Shown: positions 33,401 to 45,800 of the stretch, one piece after another
How the letters are laid out: each line of letters begins with the position of its first letter
Position numbering within the stretch: position 1 is the first letter of the stretch
NCBI GenBank assembly: GCA_947652115.1
Contig: OX393568.1
Coordinates: 2,369,347-2,433,346 of the forward strand
DNA from: Blastomussa wellsi
Lineage: Eukaryota > Cnidaria > Anthozoa > Scleractinia > Plerogyridae
Direction of reading: 5' to 3'
Length of the DNA: 64,000 nucleotides
Program-made: the position numbers and the translations under genes
The notes under the pieces: generated by a model
What the model was told of the DNA's origin: nothing
Database searches by the model: none
The model's input: the letters and a program-made list of their open reading frames with translations, nothing else

Positions 33401-36400
33401 TTGCGGGTAGCTGAAAATTGCGGTGTGGACAAACAGCGATGCTCAAGTTTCCAAATTTCCTTCAGACTCCTTTGCAATTTCACAAAAATCCTGTCGTAGT
33501 GTGACCCTAAAATTAGTTGGAATTTGGGCGTTAACATTTCCTCGACTTCTACAGGAGTTAGCGGTCAAGCTGAAGTCTCAGCTGGAAGAAATGAGAAAAG
33601 ACAAAGAGCTTCAGGAAGCTCAAGTGAAAGAGAGCTGCCCCGGTGAAAAGGCGGAGGAGGAGATGGTAATACTAACACGGACCGATGCGGCGGGTAATGT
33701 GTGGCCCCTGGAAATGAAAGAACGACAGGAACCCAGAGGAGGACGAAGAAAACGAAAAAAGGTTAATCTTCTGTGTTGTAGTTGGCGTCGTGATCGTTTT
33801 ACTGAAGATAGGGGGAATCGGTAACAACAGTTTAATTCTTTGGCGTTCTCTTCGTCTTGCGGGAGCGCAAAGTATTCATGAGCACATGGAAACGATGTGT
33901 TTTTTCATTGGGTGACGTCGGGAATTTCGCGCCAAATTAATTTGGCGGGAAGGGAAGGCCTGGGTACTAAATGGCCCTGGTTTCAGGCTTGTGAGAGGAA
34001 TATGGATAGCTTGCTGAATACGTTTTTTGTTCAAACGCAAGATGTAATGCGTACATTGTTTCTCAGGTGGAGACACATGGCAAGGATGGTTCAAGGGAGA
34101 GGTACTTTGCAGACGATGACAGATACGATCTGAAAGAAATGGTTAGAAGGGAGAAAATGAACACTGTACAGGACAATCATGCTATGATGGCCAAGCTTGC
34201 CTCGAAGGTAATATGTTTTAGGCCCGCATCTTGGTTTACCGCAAACCCGGCGTAAGATCGCAGGCGGCCGGATAAATATCCGGATTCACTGGAATACCTG
34301 TTTACACGACAAAACATCGCGGATTCAACAGTATTCGGATACAAAGTATTCACTTTGGATTTCGGATTCAAAATCTCCAGAGACACGACCAAACCGGGAC
34401 GTTTTTGTTTCGGATTCACCCGCCTGTGTGTAAACGGCAAAACGAATCCGGTACTAAAACATGTCGGATTCGTCACGAATCGGGGAAAATTCCTACTAGT
34501 GTAAACGTAGTCTTAACGAGAAACGTACAAACTCTTGGCTCAATTTACAATGTCCCTTTCTTGTCGCTAAATATCTTCAAACAGAAGTAGACTATTAATT
34601 TAAGCGCCACGGTATTTTTAGTCTTTTTGGGAAAGAAAAATGCAAAAAAACATGAAAATATTACTTTACTAAGGTAGGAAAACGTCAAGGAAGTTATACT
34701 AAACCAATAAGAAACAAGGATTGTTAAGGATGGAAAAAATTGAGACGGATTTTAAAAAATTAGGTTTAATTTTTTCAAGGTGCTAAAACCATGACGAAGT
34801 TGCTTGGTCGTTTTATCCTGATGCCCGACATGTAGTCGCTTTTTAAAGCAGTTTTTCTCATTTTTGTTGCTGTATATTTTCAGGCGGCAAAGACATCTTA
34901 CTCAGATGACTTCACGTTAGATGATCGCTTTGTGTCATCCGCTGCTAACAAAATCTCACCGGCTCAGCTTGAGCAACGAGAAAAGGAGAAAGCTATTCGA
35001 GGTACGTTAAGCCAAAAAAGAGCCTCTAACAAAACTCATATGAAGCTGTATTCAACTTGGTCGAGAATAAATTGACAGAACAGTCGCGTAAGCTATCCAT
35101 TGTTTGGCTACGCTATCGCCCAATTTTATCAGGCAGGGTTTATCTTGTTCCTTGAATTCAGTGCAGAGAAAAATGACGGTACAAAAAAAGCGGTCGAGTT
35201 TGGTAACGACGTTTTCTGATAAAAAAAACTGGCAAGGAAAACCGCTTCCTTTTCACCGGCAAAAGCTGGGCCTGTTTGTCTGAAGAAAGACCTATTAACT
35301 AAGTATAATCCACGATTCCCTCGATGAGACTTGCGCGCAGGAAATAGTGGTAGTTGTATTCATCGCGCGCACTGCATCTTCGAGACGGTAGCCACGGCAC
35401 GCGAAGTTGAACACAACTTCCATGATTCCCTGCGCGCAAGTATCACAGTGATTGGTCAGTTATGTCATAGTTAAAGAATTAAGCCCTTTTTCGCTGAGAG
35501 GACAATGAAGTTAATTTGCCTATGTTTTTTTTTGTTCAGAACACAGATTGTTGGTTGCTCAGCTGTCGAAATGCCGCTTCTGCTTTGAGAACCCAGAGAT
35601 CGCCAAACACCTCATTATTGCTATTGGTCTCAAGGTAGATTGTAAATTGTGAACACTGTTTGAAGTTCAGGTTGTGATATTTTGAGAAGGAAGGAAAACC
35701 GAAACACCAGATGAATTTTCCTAGCGGCAAGAAGAGTTCAACGACGCCGCATTAGATAGAGAGTTTGTTGCATCAGATACGTGCTCCGAGGAACAATTCA
35801 AACCATGGTTGCCATGGTCAGGGAAAATCTTAGATATTATGAAAGTCAGGAAATTTGTTTACCGCGGTTCAATTATGGAATGCACTTTCTTTCGGAAGAG
35901 TATCGTGTAAAGCGATTGATTTTGTTATTCTACGAGTTCACATGCAGCTGCAGTAGTTTCGGTCAGTGGTTTTCTTCTTTTTATTCACCTGATGCAAGGC
36001 TGGTGAAAATTGTTTAGAATAGGTGCCACGTGAAAAGTCCTGGAATATTTTAGGTTCTGATGAGCGGCAACGTTGCAGATGTCTTAGATCAATCCACTCT
36101 TAAGCACACAATCTTGGCAGAGGTTTTTGTTTCACAAACTTTCCAACTTTTGACCAAAGTTTATTCGGATTTTAGGGATTCATTTTCTATTCTCCATAGA
36201 CAGATGGTCCCTCAAACCAGCTTGAAATCTTTCCTAGGTTTATTTGGCTGTCCCGCTGCACGAGTCTCTCACGGAAGGCCATTGCCTCATTATTCCAATG
36301 CAACACTGCTCGGCCTCGACTATGCTGGATGAAGACGTGTGGAGTGAAGTACAGGTTTGTATGAAATAACGCTACAGATTCTCTGCATTCTATTTGAAAA

Positions 36401-38400
36401 CGGACGATTTCTTCTAGTCCACATCGATTTAGCTCAAGGTCAACGAAAGGCAACTTTATTTGTCTGTGGTTTCTTTGGTTCCCAGCCCTTGTGAAACAGT
36501 TTGTTTTTTTTAGAATGTTGGTAACAAGTGTTAAATTTCATCGTGTTGTCTTTGTTGTATAGAATTCGTGAAGTGATGATGAAGGGGCGAATCTAGGGGG
36601 GAGGGTTCAGGGGGTGCGCACCCCCCCCCCCCTGAGATGACCTGCGGCTTTTTAATACAGCTAGTATTCTGCTTACATCACCCATCAGCTACGTCATTCC
36701 TTAGTGGTGCACCCCTCCTAAGAAAAATCCTAAATCCGCCCCTTACTCGATTTGCTCCATTTCAAGTACATGTTAACGTTGTGGTGTAAAATGGACAACT
36801 GTGTCTGTCTCCCTTTTGTACGGTGTCAAACGGAAGATATTTTACATACCTTACGTCAACGAAATGATCTAACGCTTTACAATCTTTACGCAGATTTACA
36901 AAAAAGGTGTCACTAAAATGTTCGAAGAGATGGTAAGTTATTCCTTTGTTATAATCTGTATCAAACTGAATTACTTTCATGCATTCAGTTGCCCCTCAAT
37001 CCATCTTTTCGTTCTCTATCCCAACATTTAAATGTTAATTCCGCTTACAAGAGCGAGTTTCAATTGAAAGTCGTAAAACCAAAATCAAAGTACTGAATTC
37101 TTTTGGCCAAACGAATTATTTTGGCCGACACAAAGCGCGGGAAAACTTGCGCGCGCGAGGCACGATTGGTTTGTTTTTACTTCTGATTGGTTGAAAAAGT
37201 GGCGGGAGATCCTTAGACCAATCACTGAGCGAAGAATGGCAAACTAAAAAACTGCTGTAATTGCAATACACCTCTTTCAATGTTACCTCTGAGAATTTGG
37301 TAGTGCATCCATACATTTGGTAGTACGTCCCTTCGTTGACGAATTTATTAATTCTCCTCACCTGTCTTTTTAACACCGTATTGATATTTTAAGGAGAAAA
37401 CAGATTTTGATCGTTGTTTTTGAACAGGAGGAGGACGTCGTTTTCCTGGAAACTTGTAAACAGTTACGGAAACAACATCACATGATTATCGAATGTGTTC
37501 CTCTTGCTAAAGAAGTAGGAGACATGGCTCCGGTTTATTTTAAGGTGGGTCTTGTAACGTACATAACGTGATAAACCAATTAGAACGCGTCTAGTAAAGC
37601 GCGGGAAAACACGAGTTAACTAAGACAGGGCTTTGCTTCTGATTGGTTGAAAAAGCAACTTGTTTGTTGATTGATTTGAGAAAGTATTTTAAGGCAATTG
37701 TGCTAAAGAAATATATCAGCGAAGAAAATCAATTTGTGCTCTCGACCGGCAGCTGCAGGTTAAGAGATCCCCAACAGATTGACCAAGTTTTTTATTTTGA
37801 ACCCCACCGCACTCAGCACGGGATATTTCGCACACTCGCGTGCGCCGCTTCACGGCTTATATTTAACTTAATAGGTCTTTTGAAACAAACGATCACACAG
37901 TAAAAAATCTGCCATTCTAGAGGGCAAAAGGAATGCCAGAGTCTCCGAAACAAAGTAACTTCAACCAATCATGCTTGACTTTTCTTGGTCTGTTCACAAG
38001 CGAAATAACTTCTTGAACTCTCGAGACATCTAGTTGTGAAATCATTAAACTCCATCTGTGTCTCTTGCAGAAAGCCATTTTGGAATCCGAAACAGAATGG
38101 GCGCAGAATAAAAAGTTGATTGACACAAGAAAGAAAGGACTTCGTGCGGCAATTCCCAAGGGACTTCCGTACTTTAGCGTCGAGTTCGGATTGGATGGCG
38201 GGTTTGCGCACGTGATTGAGGATGAAGAACTGTTTCCGAGTTACTTTGGCAAAGAAATTGTTGGAGGAATGCTAGACCTTGAGCCACAGAGGTGGAGAAA
38301 ACCGCGGCGAGAAAACTTTGAAGAACACAAGAGAAAAGTGCTTCGGTTTGCGGATTGGTGGAAACCTTACGACTGGACACGAAGAATAGAGAGGAAGTGA
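24469..38400 (+). CDS. CWF19L2: CWF19-like protein 2 (late spliceosome / lariat factor)
   Basis: Nineteen coding exons, all in phase: 24469-24558, 24788-24910, 25843-25908, 26285-26338, 26586-26666, 27763-27897, 28619-28718, 28912-29027, 29455-29498, 32003-32296, 32826-33264, 33555-33761, 34067-34207, 34884-35001, 35540-35634, 36238-36354, 36894-36932, 37428-37544, 38071-38400; 901 aa (human 894). CWF19L2 joins intron-lariat spliceosomes and is related to yeast Drn1, which aids lariat debranching. Visible landmarks are a Lys-rich N-terminus with [19 protein letters not shown] (about 190), [10 protein letters not shown], and an Arg-rich exon 10. Further on are [12 protein letters not shown] and G-G-R-R-K-R. 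The CwfJ C-terminal domain 1 follows, with C-R-F-C and the HIT-like [10 protein letters not shown], then CwfJ domain 2 with [10 protein letters not shown] and [10 protein letters not shown]. The exon 2 donor GTTGAT is weak. Confidence 0.96.
25625..25798. repeat. Dispersed repeat, copy 2
   Basis: Second copy of the repeat at 17958-18135, in CWF19L2 intron 2, ending 44 bp before exon 3. Confidence 0.8.
26885..27205 (-). repeat. tRNA-derived SINE, family B
   Basis: Minus-strand copy of the unit also seen at 47050-47340 and 53318-53590. Shared pieces include ACAAACATTGAAACAA, TTAAGAATCCCACCTGGCAG, CCAGCTAGTGGTCAGAATGG and a tRNA-like end near TGGATAG/GACCACACTGCC. CWF19L2 intron 5. Confidence 0.65.
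27205..27715 (-). repeat. SINE family A split by a foldback MITE
   Basis: The two halves of a family A copy (27205-27394 and 27578-27715) flank a foldback at 27395-27577. Its arms run from TGACCATTTTCGCATTACCC to the complementary GGGCAATGCGAAAATGGTCA through CAAAATTTTGCATAA. A second foldback of the same family is at 40440-40612. Confidence 0.75.
29555..29740 (-). repeat. Dispersed repeat with SINE D-like end
   Basis: 29603-29722 is about 90% identical by eye to 62352-62470 (blocks GACAGACCACAATCT, TAATTGCCATAACCGTTC, AATTCCACAATTGGTTTCGG). The left end (AAGTCCCAGATGGGATTTGA) is the complement of the B-box end of the SINE at 31005-31245. CWF19L2 intron 9. Confidence 0.75.
29802..30912. mobile_element. 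1.1-kb TTAA-flanked DNA element with a decayed coding stretch
   Basis: The ends are GGTGGATCGTACCAGTTTT and its complement near 30893-30912 (AAAACTGGTACCATCCACC), flanked by TTAA at 29798-29801 and 30913-30916. TTAA targets are typical of piggyBac and Kolobok. Inside, 30009-30197 is an open frame starting [11 protein letters not shown] neighbouring frame continues without stops to a GTAAGTG donor-like site near 30309, as if one exon had suffered a frameshift near 30150. The product is not recognised. CWF19L2 intron 9. Confidence 0.65.
31005..31245 (+). repeat. tRNA-derived SINE, family D
   Basis: A-box GTAGCTCAGTGGTTAGAGC and B-box GGGTTCAAATCCC with tRNA spacing, then GGGACTCAGA and a non-tRNA body. 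The would-be anticodon arm has an A-A mismatch and there is no free 3' end, so it is a SINE head. CWF19L2 intron 9. Confidence 0.7.
33026..33106 (+). repeat. Coding minisatellite in CWF19L2 exon 11
   Basis: Three tandem 27-nt units beginning CTGGGAGAGA encode the 9-residue repeats [18 protein letters not shown] and G-R-E-G-I-A-E-E-N. Being a multiple of three, changes in copy number would keep the frame. Confidence 0.85.
34240..34505. repeat. Repeat rich in CGGATTC words
   Basis: Within about 265 bp the words CGGATTC, GGATTC and CGAATCCG recur about ten times, with GTGTAAACG and TGTTTACAC near the edges. It is probably a diverged MITE in CWF19L2 intron 13. Confidence 0.55.
36585..36745. mobile_element. 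MITE with GGGGCGAATCTAGG ends
   Basis: Closely related to the element at 59916-60075. Shared blocks are CCTGAGATGACC, TATTCTGCTTACATCACCC, ACGTCATTCCTTAGTGG and a final AAATCCGCCCC. No clear TSD. CWF19L2 intron 16. Confidence 0.75.
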
Positions 38401-39845
38401 CAAAGAGGAAGTCGTGAGAGTAGAGAGGGAGTCATGGGATTGGAAGAAATGGCAAAGGCGGACCTATGAGGATAGAGAGAAAGTCAACAAATTCAGAGCA
38501 AATGAGTAGGATTGAAAGGGAATGGCCAAGGATAGAGATGAAATGACGAGAATAAGTGAGAGTAAGATATCATACCGGGAAAACAATTGCCACTTTTGGC
38601 TAATCTTCGTTGAACCATTCGAGTTTCCAGCTTATTTGATCCAATCAAAAACTAGCGCCAGGGCTCTCGAATACGCCGAAACATCAAAGTAATCGCGTGT
38701 TACAAACATGTCATGTTGCTTAGCAACGTCAGGCACGAACACCGTGGGCTCAGTCCCGTTTCGGAGGTGGGATTACGTCATAACAACATGCACAAGGATG
38801 AAGTGATTAGGTTATGGTCGAAGTCACAACTGACAGAGAAGTTACAAGCTATGTCTCTGACATGGGATTCGTTTTCGTTTTTATTTTTGACAAGCCAAAT
38901 TTAGTTTTTTCTTGCAAAAGCTACGATGCCGTGCAGACATGTAGAAGGCAGTTAAAAAGCCCAAGTGAACGTATCCCAGTAAAGTCATAAATAGCGTATA
39001 CTAAGGCAAATCAGGTCTGTTTATTAACTGTCCATAAAAACTGACAAATTTTCGTAGCGGTTGGCCTTAGAAATCGAGAACTTTCACCGTAAAAATTCCC
39101 ATAAATTAAAAACTAACCTTCGTCTAAACCGAAATAAGACCGAGCGATTTTTTTTTATATTCCATAATGCAATTAAATTGGGCTGTGGGCGTAGTGTCAC
39201 GTGAGGCCAGCCTTGCAACGAAGACGCGTCCCGCTCGCGCGCCCCGCCCCGCCCCGCCCCGCCCAAGATCAGCTGAGAGGACAAAGACACCACGAAGAGT
39301 CTTAAACGAATCCGGTCTCACAATACATACTCACATTATTAATACTCTACGCACATTATTGCTTGCTACTGCGTAAAGGTCAACGAAGTGTGGGCCATTT
39401 TCTCTATTTTAAGCGTAGGAGAGAAACCACAATTTCAATACGTAAGAGGTAAAAGCATTGGCTTAAGACATCATGTAATGTATCTGCTTGGCAGAGTCGC
39501 AAAGTTTCTTTTCGATGAAAGAATCAACTAGAACCTAAACCAGGCGTCTGTTTTTTTATTCTCCTTCCCACGAGAAAACCAAGAAGGGAGGGCCCGATCA
39601 CAGGTTACAACTTTAGTCTCTCTTTCAAGCCCCATCGTCTGTTCTTCTCAGCCGACTTTGGGTTTACCTCGGTGTAAAAACCTGAGAAATGTTTCTTTGG
39701 TTTGGGGATATCACACCGAGAATGAACCAAACTCTTGTTAAAATCTGTAACACTTCCAAAATAATTTCAGGATGAAAGCGTTGCTGAAAGAAAGGACACT
39801 GTGAAGTGTTCGAAGATAAGCGAAAGCGGCGGCTAACATTTACTA
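38401..39845. other. Tail-to-tail intergenic region CWF19L2 / ETFDH
   Basis: About 1.4 kb. It has a purine-rich 3'UTR-like stretch after CWF19L2 (GAGAG/GAAAG repeats to about 38570). A (CCCCG)n tandem of nearly five units (39241-39264) forms a GC-box-like cluster. AATAAA for ETFDH lies on the minus strand at 39555-39560. No coding exon seen. Confidence 0.6.
39555..39560 (-). terminator. ETFDH polyadenylation signal
   Basis: TTTATT on the plus strand reads AATAAA on the minus strand, about 286 bp after the ETFDH stop codon. Confidence 0.5.
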
Positions 39846-42800
39846 TCACATTCCATTGTAAGCCGGACCCCCACCCCCCTCAGGCACCACCCAGTTGATA
39901 TTCTGACTCGGGTCCTTAATGTCACATGTCTTGCAATGAACACAGTTCTGTGCGTTGATCTGTAGCCTCATACCATCACCATCCTCCTTAGGAACATACT
40001 CATACACCCCCGCGGGGCAAAACCTCTGCTCGGGGCCGTCGTAAATCGCGAGGTTCCTATTGACCGGTACGGAATCATCGCGGAGGGTTAAATGTGCTGG
40101 TTGGTCCCCCTCGTGATTCGTCCCGCTCAGAGCGACGGAAGAGAGCAAATCGAAGCTAATTTCCCCGTCGGGTTTGGGATACTCGATCTGTTGACATTCC
40201 TTGGCGGGTTTCAAGTGCTCCGCGTCAGGTTTGCTGCTGCGCAATGTCCATGGCTCCTTGCCGCGTAAGATGTAGTAGAAAATGGCCGTGTACAACATGG
40301 TGCCATACAGACCCAAGGGGCTGTGAAAGGAGGGCCTTATATTACGTACGCTTTGGATCTCTTTCCAGACCCAGCTGTCTCGCAGACGTGACTCGTAGGA
40401 TTCCAGGAAAAGACCTAAAAAAGTAAAATAGGTTTTGTCACGCTTTCTTGGAGACTACACCTCTGTTTGGCACTAAAATTTGGATAAGCATTGTTTCCAG
40501 TTTCCCTTGGGACACCTGTAATACCCAGGAGAAATTGGAAACAAAGGTTATGGTAAATTTTGGCGGGCAAACAAGGTGTATTGTGGGAGATGTGCAAATG
40601 GCGAATACGATCAGTTCTGGCCTGTGTCACGCAACGTTACGTTTTCAGAGAGGGCTAAACTGGACAAATCCAAACTTCCACAGAAATAATCAACCATTAT
40701 TTAAAATTCATATAAAACGTCGCAAATTGTAGAGGAGGTGTTGTACGTCACTGTCACCGACTTTTTTCAGATTTTTTTTTTTGTAAAACGGCATCATAAT
40801 TACGACTAAGTACTTCCACCCAAACAGGAAATGCTCCTAGAACATGAAGAGATGGATATCAAACAAATTGTTTAAGGAAGAGGGTGAAAGTGAAAGTCAG
40901 GATGACCTTTTCAAGTTGAGAACTTAGGCTCCTGATGGTATCACAGTGATATCACCCGTTATTAAAAACTAGCTATTGTATATTGCATTTCCTGAGTTTT
41001 GATTCGTTTAGAGACAACGGTATATGAGCTCATATACCATTGACCTAAAAATAGGGTACGTGTACACGTAAAATAATGCATTTTTCGCAATGTTTACAAT
41101 GTTTTTTGGGCATTTTTAATAAAACAATAATTATTCCACTCGCACTTGTTGGATATGAGATGGTTATAGCAAACTCGGCGCTACGCGCTTCGTTGGCTAT
41201 CTACCATCTCATATCCAACGCGCGCTCGTGAAATAATTTTTAAATATACAGCTTCAGTACATTGGCATAGTAATTTTAACAAAACTTGATCACTGTTGAT
41301 AGGTTTCTATTGGTGTAAACAAGTTTTTGGGCTGTTGAATTTATACTCTTGACAGTGTCCCTTCCTTGAGGTTTCACTTGACTTTTAAACCAGTTTTGTA
41401 TAACCTCAAACAGCCAGAACATCACCTACCTTCAGTAGCGGAAGAAAAATTCTCATCCGTTATGGCTTCAAATGCACATTCAGCAGCTAACATGCCAGAC
41501 TTCATTGCGGTATGAGTTCCCTTGATTTTTGGAACGTTCATAAATCCAGGACTGCAGCCAACAAGAAGTCCACCAGGGAACGCCAGCTTGGGAATACACT
41601 GAAGAAACACAAAACAGCGGCAATAGTTTACTTTTATAAAGGAACACTGTCAGCATTTTTAGCATGATTTTGGAAATCACAATGATGTATCATGTCCGAC
41701 TATTTTTCAGGCGTTTTCTGTGATAGAGACAAACAACAGAAACTGTTGTCTGGCAATTATTAGTTTTTATATTTACAAGCTTTACAGTTATGGCTTGAAA
41801 AAGCTTGTTATGCAGTGGTGGATCCAGGGGGAGGGTCGGGGAGGGGAGGTTTGGGGGTCCGCCCCCCCCCCCCTTCCCTAACCGAATTTTTTGTTTCTTA
41901 CTACTCTTTTGACGATGAAATTCTCGCATCTACAGTACTGCTTATTATCACTCAACTGAGTCAAAGTTTGGACCCCCCTATTAAAAATTCCTGGATCCGC
42001 CCCTGTTATGGGAAGTACAAACAAAGCTGTAACTGGGCTAGTTACCAAAAAAGTTAGTCTTGAACCATGTTCGTATCATGAAAGTGTCGTTGGATCGCTC
42101 ATTGGATGAGCATGATGAAAAATAGGTTTGTATTCGTAAAATTGTTAATAGAAGTTGAATAATCAAAAGCTCGCTCTAGTAAACCCATAAAAACTACTGT
42201 CAGAAGTGAGAGATTTGCAGTGGAAAATAATATTGAAAAGTGTTCGTACCTGAAAGCCGCCCTCGTTTAGTGCCCTTGCGCCATAAGCTATCCGTTTGCC
42301 TCCTTCAAATGTTGGTTTTACTGATGGGTGATGTTTGAAACGCTGCATAATTAAATAATGACAACCAAAATAGATTGAGCAATTCAATTGCTTTAATCTT
42401 CCTTATAGCATATAGGAAAACAAAATCTTCACAAAAACATCACAATGAGTAAATTTGTCCCAGTTTAAAATAGTTTTATGATAGTAGCAATGTCTAAAGA
42501 CGACAACAGCCTTTTCTACGAAACATCTTTTTTCAGAAAAGAGCACTAAGTCTCTAACTGTCGTTTTACCTTGCACAAGACTGAATTACAGTGTGAATCA
42601 GAAAATTGTGAACACTTAAAATTTTGTTTAAAAAACTATCACACGACAGATCAAACGGCAATAAATATACACAAATTGAGGAAGAGAAGCAGCACACTGG
42701 TCATTTTTGGGAATAATTTGTCAACTATTAAAATGGACATATATATCGCCTAGTAAAAAAGTAAAATAAAAAATTGGTAAAACGATATCAAAAACTATGT

Positions 42801-45800
42801 ACACTAAACATTTTAGATCCTTAGATTATCTTCAGAGTGCATCAAAGGATCGACAACGTTAATGTACATTGTTTTTGTAACATCTTTTTATTGAATTCTT
42901 ATATAATCTCTATTTACCTTTCAAGGAATAACAAAAGTGTTCAAGGTTTTTGCATTACCACTCTAGCAACCCACACAGACTGTGACACAAAATCAAATAA
43001 ATGACGGCGTACCTGGAACTCTTTGAAAGGATATAAATAAGGGTTGCTGTAGTCTAATCCAATCTAAAAAACAAACATGTTAGATGCTGATAATGATTAA
43101 ATGATTAGTTATGACACGACCATGCAGAAATTGTGTTTAAGTGTTCAACAAAGCAGTTTCCCTTTTCAAAAGGAAAACTGTTTTAGTTGTCAACAACAGA
43201 ATTTTTGACCGTTTTCCCCATTTTCTCCTGTGTGTGGAAATCATTGGTTTAGTTGTCGACAACTATTGCAACTGAGCATGCGTACTGAACGTTAGTTTCC
43301 AAGCTCTCATTGGCCTGACTTTAGACATCGACAACTAACACCCCAGAGTTTGTAATGCTTGCATCGGACACAAATAGTTGTCGATAACATTTTGTTGTCC
43401 ATAAAAAATAGTTGTTGACAACTAAATGTGTAGTCTGAGCTGTGGAAACTCTTGCATGGTGAGCTAAGGCCATTTACTATCAGATTTTTCCAGGCTGTAA
43501 GGTATGACACATTAATAAAGTTTATTATTATCATCGTCATCATTATAAAGCACTCACCACAAAACCGACAGCAACTAAAGGAGAGTCTTCATCGAGATGG
43601 TACAGAAATGAACCACCATATGTATCCTTATCCTGTGAAACATGGAAAAACAATTGAAGTCATTGTGCATACTTCATTATTTTATTACTTGGAGCTATAC
43701 CAAACTCACTCATGCACTTGTACAATAAAGTAGCACTTTCCATTCCTTTTTACAAAAAGAAATGCAACGCAAGGCAATAAGTTTATCAAACTCACCAAAG
43801 GCCAGCCAACAGTGTGTTCTACTCTTCCTGGATGATGTTTCTCTGGGGCTACTTCCCAAAGCTGCAGAAAAAAGTAAAACTTAGTCTTTGTATTAGAACA
43901 CCGAGTATATAGAACGGCTCTCACTAATTCTTTTTAATAATGGTTAAAGCTGAAGAAGAACCCAAAATAAACACAGAAAAGCCATCAATGTGTGATGTAG
44001 CTGTGATTTTGCAACAAAAAGACTTATTCTTCCAATTCAAAGTTTATGGTTCACAAATAATTGATAAAAGAAAACCGTGAACACCTGAAATGTTTCAGGA
44101 ATGTTTATTTGTAATGACCAATCACAATAAAGTTAAGGACACGCAAACAAACCTCAAAACCAGAAACTAATACACTGTTGTTGTTTGCAGTTTAGTTTCT
44201 CACACCTGATTGGCTGTTTCCTTGTAACACAATAACATCCCATTACGTTTTCTGGTGTTCATCTTTTAACTCATTTTCTCAAACCCTTGATCTAAAACAC
44301 TTCCCAAGGAGTTATTATTTTCAATTGACTATTTTCAAATGGACAGAAAGTACTCTTAAACTAAAATAAACGACTAAATCACTTTCTGGTCTCCATGCAT
44401 CATGTATGTTTCTAACAAATTAATTTAGGTACTGCACATGCAAAATCATTCTGATGTCAAGGTTACCTCTTTGATCCCAATAGCGTATGTTTGTGGATCG
44501 CAGTTTTCCCGCAGGTTAAACTTTTTGTACAGGTTCTTTGCTAGATGGCCATGACACCCCTCACCAAATATGGTCACTTTAGCATGGAGTTCCATGCCTC
44601 GCTCAAATATGGGCTGTGAAACAAGTGAAATTACACGGCCTTTAGATATCATTCAAAGTAATTTGCAAGTCAAAACAAAATTGAAGTTATACAAGTGGCT
44701 AATGACATGACATGCAGTCTTACATTTCTGAAAATAATCTGGAGACTTCCAAAGGTGAAGTGAAGAATTTCAATGATTAGCAATCTGAACATTTCCAAAT
44801 ATAACCCAAAGATTGCTAAGGCAACCAAAAATGTAAAAAAATAGTAGATTAATTAATATTTTTATTTGACGTTTTGTTGAATGTGAGTATTTTTACGAGT
44901 TGTAGGGTGAGTCAAATACAAACAACAAGCAAAACTTCTGAGCGATACTACACAACAAAAATTAAATCCAACACACCAAACTGTGTATGTCTGTGCGGGC
45001 AAATTTCTAACCAGTTCTCTGGAGTACAAATACCATGTGATATTTGTACTCGTTTTTTGTACCCTACGAAGCACAGCTGCATAATAGAGTACAAAATGAA
45101 TCAGTACCTTTGGGGAGCCATCTTTGTGTATTCCAACATCATTTGTAGCAATGCCCTTTATACTGCCATCTGCATGATATAGGACCTAAAACATTTTGAA
45201 GACTCACATTGACTACCTCAGTATGACTTCCTGTATTTAACTCATACACGCAAAGAAATTCCTGGGTGTAAAAATGCTACACGGTATTTTAAAGGATATA
45301 TTTTAGTATCATAAAGACAGACTCTTTTGAAAGCAAACTGTTTAAAAACGTTTTTTTATTAGAAAAGTCAGGCGTGAGCCTAGTGGCCTATCATGCTGGA
45401 GTACTGTATTTATTCGATTAAGTGCCCAACCTCGAATAAGCGCCCATCTGTACTCCACCCCTCCCCCCAAAGAAAATGACTTACAATCTCAGAAATTCTC
45501 TAAATTCATTGTCTGACAGTCTACGAGAAGTTTGGAATTTTCCTCAAAGTTTCAAATGCAATGTCTATGTGGGCGCAAAGTTCTTTCAGCTGCATAATCT
45601 CCCGCTCAATCTGCCTTGGTACATCTTCATGTTTTGTTACTATTGTTTTGTTGCAAAATAAACCTGCTACTTGCTGAAAATGGTGGAAATTTAATAAGCA
45701 CCCATCCTCAAATATGCAACCCCTATCAAATAAATGCCCACTATCTAGGTCCAAAAATTAAATGTTAAGCACCCAGGGCATGCCGCACTTAATCGAATAA

